From positions 1,960,001 to 2,024,000 of the forward strand of contig JAUPFP010000034.1 in assembly GCA_036925085.1 (NCBI GenBank): DNA of 64,000 nt, read 5' to 3'. How positions within the stretch are numbered: the first letter of the stretch is position 1; every line of letters begins with the position of its first letter. Below are positions 57,646-64,000 of this stretch, one piece after another. The notes beneath the pieces were generated by a model, which had not been told where the DNA came from, did not search any database, and worked only from the letters and a program-made list of their open reading frames with translations. The position numbers and the translations under genes are program-made. The DNA comes from Brachycybe producta (Eukaryota; Arthropoda; Diplopoda; Playtdesmida; Andrognathidae).

Positions 57646-58350
57646 TAACAACAAACAAACAAAAACTAGTTAATATCGGTGTTAACTCGGAGTACTCCGA
57701 TCATGCTCTCTTTATGATAATAATTTGTTATATACCCAGAATTCCTTGATTATTAAAAATGGCGTCCCTATAATTAGCAGACGGCTTTGTTATTATAGTG
57801 GGAGAGAGAGAGAGAGAGAGAGATAGAAAGAGAGTGAGTGAGAGAGAGAGAGAGAGAGAGGGCGAAAGAGGCCCTTTTATATATTCATAGAAGTGAGACA
57901 TTTTGAGGAGGAGAGGAGAGTGTTGGGGGGGAGTGCATGTTCGCCGATTTGTTTACGAGGCGAATTCTACCTTTTTATATTTTTAAAAGGATCTTTTTTT
58001 CTTTATACAAATGGATACGAATGTTTTATAGTGTGTTTGTGCGCGCGCGCCGTGTTATCTTTGAGTGTGTGCGCGTCCTGTCTGTGACTTGAGGTACGTC
58101 TCTCTCTCTCTCTCTCTGTCTCTCTTTTGTCCCACTTTACATATAAGCAAAAAAAAAAATTCCGTTTTTTTTTTCTTTCATTCTTCTCTTGTTGTATTGG
58201 TTTTTTTTTATTAGACGAGGTTTTTCTTTTGTTGTTATTATGCAAAAAAAAAACGTAAGAAGTGAGAGTGATAGAAAAAGGGTCCAAAAAAACACACAGA
58301 ACAAACGTAAAAATAGACAAATTTAACAAGAAAGAGGATTCTTTATTATT
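57646..58350 (+). promoter_or_regulatory. GA/CT-rich stretch, possible HMBOX1 promoter and non-coding first exon
   Basis: (GA)n tracts at about 57802-57860 are followed by CCCTTTTATATATTCATAGA (a TATA-like phrase), GA-rich sequence, GCGCGCGCGC near 58041, and TGACTTGAG|GTACGTCTCT, a good splice-donor context near 58091. Downstream, 61930 is an acceptor (AAAACAG) for the exon that carries the HMBOX1 start codon. A first exon ending at 58091 would therefore make sense, but there is no direct evidence of transcription. Confidence 0.3.
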
Positions 58351-59191
58351 ATGAGAGACGAGAGAGAGAGAAAATTAGAATAAATTAGAATGAAAATGGG
58401 TTTTCGTTTTGATTGTTTTCTATGAATGTAACACACATGGTCTCTCTCTCTTTCTGTTTTATGATTTTAGTCTTATTTTAAAACATCGTTAACAAAACTA
58501 AATATATTAAATTATATATATTTTTTTTGTTGAGTTTTGTTTCAGTTTTTATCATTTTAGAAATTCGCTCTTTTTTGGTGTCGGCTTTTGTCGTCTCTCT
58601 TATTCTCTTTCAAACAGAGACACCGTTTATCCGAACATGTGTCATTTTTCAACTAACTACAACAACAATAAAAAAAGGTTCGAATTCAAGAAGGAAACTT
58701 AAAAGAAGAAAAAGAACAACAAAAAACACCAACTGAAAAATAAAAATGCAACGGAAAATATAATTTAACCTAATTTTAAGTATTTATATTGTATTATATT
58801 TATTTTGACTTCGTCTTTTTTCAGTTTATACTGTCTGTCATATAAATAGAACGGCATTATTTCTATATAATATAGAAAAACCTATTTTTAGTTGCATTTT
58901 CATGTAGGTTTTTCAGCATGTGTGACCTTGGCCTTAGGCTAAATTTGAAAATCATTTACATTTTTTTTTTAAGAAAATAGCCTCAAAAACATCCAATTTT
59001 GTTCAAAGACGTTAATGCTATAAGTTTTGTTAACGTCATAATGAGTTCGTGATTATGCCTCTTGTGTATTTGAGGCTATTTTTTATTTTTCAAATTTAGC
59101 TTTACCAATTGAAAAACAATTTTAAATCTTCTGTCAGGGTTCCACGATAAGTACATCGTTCATGATTCAATAACAAGGGTTTATTCCGTGT

Positions 59192-59528
59192 TGAAACCCG
59201 GCTCAGCCTCAGAGAGAGTGTTCAAATTAAAGCTTTGCTCAGAAATTGTCCCAATTGAAACTCTGCTAAGCGAGGGTTCAGTTAGAAACCCAGCTCAGAG
59301 AGAGGGTTCGAGTTGAAGCCCTGCTCAGAGAGGGTTCAAGTTGAAACCCAGCTCAGAGAGGGTTCGAGTTGAAACCCAGCTCAAAGAGGATTCAACTCGA
59401 AACTGTGCTCAGAAAGGGTTCAAGTTGAAGCCCTGCTCAGAGAGGGTTCAAGTAGAAACCCAGCTCAGAGAGAGAGAGGGTTCAAGTTGAAAGTTGAAAC
59501 CCAGTTCAGGAAGGATTCAAGTTGAAGT
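59192..59528. repeat. Minisatellite, 27-28-bp unit, about 12 copies
   Basis: The consensus is AGAGAGGGTTCAAGTTGAAA plus CCCAGCTC. Copies vary by a few bases and one has an extended AGAGAGAGAG run. Single related units occur elsewhere (about 3800, 4090, 5115, 6725), so the array may have grown from a dispersed element. Confidence 0.9.
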
Positions 59529-59884
59529 TTTAAGTATCATTACAAAGTTGCCTTCTTGAATTTGGGCCTAACTTTTTTTTTGTTTGTTTGTTTTAGCTTC
59601 GTTATGCCGTTATAATATTACGTTCGTTATCGTCGTTTAGCGATTAAAAGTGGTCTCGAATTCGTACTTAATATGAATACATAATTAGAAAAAGAAAGTG
59701 ACGAATGAAGAAAGGCTTATAAAACGGTGTTAAAAGAAAATAACTGCATTTTAAACGTCGATTATATGATGTGTTTTTGAATGGGATGTTCCCGTTTGTT
59801 TTACATATTATTTTATAGTTATGTAAACGTTTATTTGTTTAAAATGCAAATAACGACTTTTAACGCGTAAATAATAAGCTTATA

Positions 59885-60690
59885 TAGTGTTCGGTTAAAA
59901 GCGATTTGTTTCTAAATGAAACATGACGTAACGTCTGTCATCCGAACATCTGTCACTATTAATAATACACATGTTCGGGGTTTTTTTTTTTACTTTTGTG
60001 ATTTTTGATGGCTTTTTTTCTTCTTCTTTCAATGAATAAGAATGGTTATTTTACATATTTGTTTCTATTATTCGGTTGTCAATTTAAACAATTATTCATT
60101 TTATAAAATGCTAATTAATCATAACCATTTTTGATCGGTTTATAGTTTAGTGTTCGGTTAATTGGTGTGTTTTGAATGTTTGTAATAATGAAACAATATG
60201 TAACTTCTGTTATCCGAACATTTCTCTCTCTCTCTGTCAAGCATGTTTGTGTGTGTCGCGTTTTTAGCGTCATTTTCACTACGTTTTACGCTTGTTTCGC
60301 TGTTATTTCTGAACAATTTTGACAGTTCTAACTTATGAGAACCGGTTTTTAGTGATAGAAATGCGTTTTAAATGATGGCTTTTAGTCTTTTTTTTTGGTT
60401 CCAATAATGGTTAAAAGTTCAGTTAAACGACGTTTATGTAGAAGGGGGGGGGGGGGGAGGACAGTAATGGATACCGTTTAACCGAACATATGTTATAATT
60501 ATTCTCTACGTCACGTTTTGTGAAGTTGACGTTGTTCGTTATGGTATTAATTCTTGTTTTCTTTATGGTTTTTAATAGTTATCGGCCATTTTAAATGTCT
60601 TAATTTATCGGTTTTTTTTTTAAAAGAAAACTCATCTTTACGCAGAATATATTATTATTATGTTCGGTTAATCGAGGTTTATTAGGAATT
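59885..60690. repeat. Tandem array of about 265-bp units with paired GTTCGG / CCGAAC motifs
   Basis: TGTTCGGTTAA occurs at 59889, 60151, 60417 (as AGTTCAGTTAA) and 60661. The convergent motif ATCCGAACAT (ACCGAACAT in one) occurs at about 59941, 60213 and 60481, and once more at 58629. Spacing is 244-272 bp. Between the paired motifs each unit has TAATGAAACAxTATGTAAC-like text; the rest of the units is only loosely similar. A G14 run lies at about 60444. Confidence 0.7.
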
Positions 60691-61035
60691 CATCTTTTAT
60701 GTATTAGCAAATGACGCATAAATTTTTATAGCATTTAAGTTTATTTTTCAGAGATTTTTTTTATTATTCCGACTTAAAATAAGGTTAAATATTAATTTTT
60801 AAAAAAAATAATATAAATTTTAAGTCTAAAATTTGGCAAAATAAAAGTCATTGTTGTCGATTTTCTTTTTATGACATAATAATAAAAAAAAAAAATTGAA
60901 AGAATTTCAAGATATAATTTGAAGCTTGTATTTTATAAAAAAAATCTAATTATAAATTTTTATGACGATATCTTTTAAAATGAACTTTTTAAGAATGTTT
61001 ATTTGAGAAAGTCGTTTTTTCGTTTTATGTATATA

Positions 61036-61360
61036 AGGGTGCGTCCAGACTATAAGAGAACAACGAACAGAACACTTGTTCATGAACATGTTCGCAAACA
61101 ATGTAGACGGTTTTTCGAACATTTCTTTCTAACAAAATATGTTCGTTGTTCTGTTCGGCCTCGATCTAACAGTTGTCGGTTTTTGCTCGTCACATTAAAA
61201 GATGTTCCCTCCGAACATTATACTGAGCTAGATGCAAACAATTATGCGGTTACCAATTTGGGGAACATGTTCTGTTCAAGTTTGGACACTACGGCCATAG
61301 TAAATAGATCAACGAACATGTTCTGTTCCTTATTGTTTTCTTATCGTCTGGACCCACCCT
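61036..61360. mobile_element. MITE with AGGGTGCGTCCAGAC termini
   Basis: AGGGTGCGTCCAGACTATAA at the left is matched by the reverse complement of the right end (AGGGTGGGTCCAGACGATAA). Similarity extends about 40 bp through AACAACGAACAGAACA. The interior repeats GAACATGTTC palindromes. The flanking duplication is not clear (left TATA, right AATA). A 119-codon frame across it is not a gene. Confidence 0.75.
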
Positions 61361-61372
61361 AATACGTTTCAG

Positions 61373-61706
61373 GTATTTTGAGTATTCTGCATTTCAGGAG
61401 CAAGCAACACTTAGAAAATAAATTGAAAGTGAGTTAGAAACTGGAAAGGTTTGCGGAATCACTTAATAGTATTTTCATGTTGATATATCTTTCAAAATGA
61501 ACTTTTTATGAACAAAAATTAAAAAATATCGTCTCCTTAAAGTTAACTTGTTTTCAAATTGACATAAAAGGCTTATTTTACAAAATATCAACGTGAAAAT
61601 GCATTTTAAGTGATTATCACTGATTTAGCTACCCTTCTAGTTTCTAAAACACTTCAAGTTTCTCTTAATTTTGCTTTTCAATCACAGATTATCCAGAGTT
61701 TGAGTA
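61373..61706. repeat. Fold-back repeat family, near full-length copy
   Basis: Left arm: GGTATTTTGAGTATTCTGCA, GAGTTAGAAACTGGAAAGG, ATTTTCATGTTGATATATCT. Centre: AAAAATATCGTCTCCTTAAA. Right arm: CAAAATATCAACGTGAAAAT, GATTTAGCTACCCTTCTAGT, GCTTTTCAATCACAGATTAT. A further half arm follows at 61710-61800. It ends about 150 bp before the HMBOX1 coding exon. Confidence 0.7.
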
Positions 61707-61958
61707 AAGTTTATACTTTATAGGCTTCTAAAAAGTTTACTTTTAAAAGATATCGTTATAGAAATGATTCATGTTAATGTGTTTACCCTTCTAGTTTCAA
61801 GTGAGTCTTGTAATTCATTTTTAAGTTGCGTAAAAAAAAGCGTTTTCGTCATTTTTTAAACCGTAAAAATTTCACGGATTTCACCTTTAATTAATTTAAT
61901 TTTTGTATCATTTTATTGATTTAAAACAGGGAATCCATGTAAAAAATAAACAAAGAAA

Positions 61959-62581
61959 ATGGAGGAGATGACACTGCAGTCGTTCCAGGGCCAAGGAACG
62001 ACGAAATCTCCACTTTTTACAATTGAACAGATCGAACTGATCCGAAGGTTACGTAACAGCGGAATCACCAAAGATCAAGTGTTGCAGGCGTTCGAGGAAC
62101 TCGAAAGAATGGACGTGGAACTGGGAAGAGCCTTTAATGTTCCTATGAGTACGACTTCCGGTGCAGGTGGTGGTGGTGGTGGTGGTGCCACTTCCGCCAC
62201 CGGATCGGGACCTAATGTTTCCATTACGGTGGCTGCTGCTACGACGTCTTCGAATGCACACAGCGGCAGTGCGAATTCGACGGCCGCATCGACGAACCTC
62301 ATCAACCCCTTTACGTACCTTCAACTTCAACAACATCTTCTAAGGCAACTGACGGTCGCAGCTCAACTGTCGAACAACAGTAACAATGGTGACAGCAATG
62401 TAGATTATGCGATTGCGAGGTCGCCCAGTCAGAGTTCGGAATCACCGCCAAATACACCACAGTCGGCCGTTCAACACATGTCCGGCGGTTACCTGTTGAC
62501 ACCAACGGTTCCTCGGATGGTCAATGGACATCACGATAACAACTTCATCGAGGACCAAGTGGAACTGCAGGATTTTCTCAA
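61959..62581 (+). CDS. HMBOX1: HMBOX1-like homeobox protein, first coding exon (partial gene)
   Basis: Homeodomain protein of the HNF1 class (HMBOX1/HOT1 binds telomeric repeats and acts in transcription in vertebrates). Only the N-terminal 207 residues are here. The exon is entered after AAAACAG at 61930, the ATG is at 61959, and it leaves at CTCAA|GTAATT (donor at 62582), so the in-frame TAA just after is intronic. Residues 21-53 (FTIEQIELIRRLRNSGITKD and following QVLQAFEELERMD) match the N-terminal dimerisation-type helix region of HMBOX1 as I recall it, better than HNF1A. A Gly- and Ser/Thr-rich linker follows, with QL-rich and SPSQSSESPPNTPQ segments. The exon stops as the acidic lead to the POU-specific-like domain begins. 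The POU-like and homeodomain exons must lie beyond base 64000. Confidence 0.88.
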
Positions 62582-64000
62582 GTAATTATTTATTGATGAT
62601 AAATTGATTTTAACACTAACCTTATACATTGAAATAAATAAATTCAAATAATAGCGAAAACGTGTCGCAAAAGACAAATGTCGAGCTAAACTTGAAGGGA
62701 ATGAATGAACAAGATTGAGCTAAACTCGACAAGTAAACGGTGTGGAAAGTAAGATTTGATCGAAATCAAGATAAAGACAGAAACTTCGAATAAGAGAAAC
62801 GATTGCTAACTACATATTTGGATTGGCCCATGAAAATGTCAGTTGAGATAAAAGTCTCGGATTTGCATTTGTTTTACTAGGTGTGCCGTGATATTTCCAC
62901 GCAACTAACTGTGTCATGGACCAGGGAAATTTTTTCGATTAGAAGCTGTTCAAACCACAACGTACAAACTCTTAAAGTACTTTTGTCTAATTGCGTGCCT
63001 TTGGCACAACCTGTATAACGACTGTGCAGTTTTAGGTTTGGAGGCTAGCAGCTCCTAATCGAAATTATAACCCAATTGGGACAGAATTTGAACTGGACAA
63101 GAACTGAGCTCTTATTTGGTTTAACGCTTGTCTAATTTCTTTTCTTAATCAAAGGGACTGAATGACAATTTCAAGACAAAAGCTGTGAAAAACTAGAAAA
63201 GTAGCATTTGGGAAACAACTTGTACGGCGTATAACTTGTAAGGCGTCCAGGCGGGCTGCCCTGTCTGTAAAAGAGACAATCAGACAATGCACTGGGAACT
63301 ATGCTAGCTTCAACTAAGGTTCGTAGACTAACAGGTTGGCCGGTAACCAAGGAAATGACCTCCCAACAAAGCCATATCGAGAAGGGTAACGTAGGCAATA
63401 TGGCGAGTCGTGGTGAGGGATACTTGCCTACGTCACCCCGCAGCGTTATTCTATAGCAACGGCGTGGCGATGGGGAAATTCTTTGGTTACTAACGCACCT
63501 TCTTACTCTACAAACTTTGAGTGCAACCTACCTACCCTTCTCAAGAAAATAAGCATGTAATTCCACATACTTGCTTTCTTGAGAAGCTGAAGTTGAATAT
63601 GGCGACTTTCATGTGTGATGGTCAGAATGTGGCTATGTGACATGCTTGCAATTTGGCCTCCTCACTTGATTCTTTCTATGAGGTGCATATTTGAGATGAA
63701 GATTTTTGAAAAAAAAATTTACGAAGCGGAGGAGCGTATAGGATTGGGCTTCCGTTTACGAATACAGCCATTGTTTGATGCCGATATACATCAATGCAAA
63801 GTCTATTTTCATTAAGAAAAAACGCGCAAAATATTAAAGGGTAAAGGAAATAACTCGTTTTCTTTGTTTTTGTTTGAAAGGAACGCGCTCTGTATTGGTG
63901 TATAAGTAATCGTAACGCTATGTAGCCACAATTCTGAGGACAAACGTTATTGCTTATAGCCACGGGCCCGTACATTGAACGCACAGATGAATACAATTAG
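62582..64000 (+). other. Start of HMBOX1 intron 1 (or 2) with relics and a hairpin
   Basis: 62870-62930 has a relic of the hAT-type ends (CTAGGTGTGCCGTGATATTT, GTGTCATGGACCAGG). 63537-63586 is a compact hairpin. 63388-63436 has CGTAGGCAA against TTGCCTACG. 63170-63520 is less AT-rich than average. No further coding exon recognised. Confidence 0.45.

Noticed and set aside
61003-61362. 119-codon plus-strand frame
   Set aside because: Coincides with a MITE and includes its inverted ends.
62049-62505. Minus-strand open frames opposite the HMBOX1 exon
   Set aside because: Shadow frames of Gly- and Ser-rich coding sequence.
1-64000. CRISPR arrays, operons, bacterial terminators or ribosome binding sites
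   Set aside because: The window is animal nuclear DNA with spliced genes; repeats found are tandem or transposon-type, not spacer arrays.
1-64000. tRNA or rRNA genes
   Set aside because: No sequence with a full tRNA fold was recognised; the only box A/B pair is in the SINE at 35622.

Overview
The window is invertebrate animal nuclear DNA: AT-rich, full of small non-autonomous transposons, with spliced genes that use short GT-AG introns. The receptor type (CAPA/pyrokinin/neuromedin-U-like), metazoan HDAC1/2, PPIE, AKAP7-like and HMBOX1 homologs point to a bilaterian, probably a protostome. I cannot place it more finely. Gene models were built by hand from reading frame, splice-site phase and family similarity recalled from knowledge. 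No database search was run.

Layout. 1-34.0 kb has no convincing protein exon. It is AT-rich intronic or intergenic DNA packed with hAT-like, piggyBac-like, Tc1/mariner-like and fold-back MITEs, a Helitron-like element, an LTR-element fragment, microsatellites and minisatellites. 34.04-34.89 kb is the last coding exon of a peptide GPCR (+). 34.9-40.1 kb is repeats (SINE, two hAT MITEs with target duplications) plus one unidentified candidate exon at 37.6-37.8 kb. 40.17-44.29 kb is a complete 15-exon HDAC1/2 gene (+). 45.74-50.91 kb holds two tandem AKAP7-like 2H-phosphoesterase genes (-). 51.44-54.85 kb is a complete 11-exon PPIE (RRM plus cyclophilin) gene (+), divergent from the second AKAP7-like gene. 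54.9-61.9 kb has repeats and a GA-rich stretch that may be the HMBOX1 promoter or first exon. 61.96-62.58 kb is the first coding exon of an HMBOX1-like gene (+), which runs out of the window.

How the genes relate. HDAC1, PPIE and HMBOX1 products act in the nucleus (chromatin, splicing, homeodomain DNA binding). They are neighbours, not an operon. HDAC1 and AKAP7-like 1 converge; AKAP7-like 2 and PPIE share a 535-bp divergent promoter region.

Most interesting points: (1) both AKAP7-like paralogs lack a GT or GC donor at the same last intron, and a GA-AG intron restores the frame in both with identical exon lengths; (2) a TTAA-flanked MITE sits beside its own empty site in a tandem duplication; (3) a high-copy fold-back family with long arms; (4) a Helitron-like element nested inside a TTA-flanked element; (5) a ~265-bp periodic array with convergent TTCGGTTAA / CCGAACA motifs upstream of HMBOX1.
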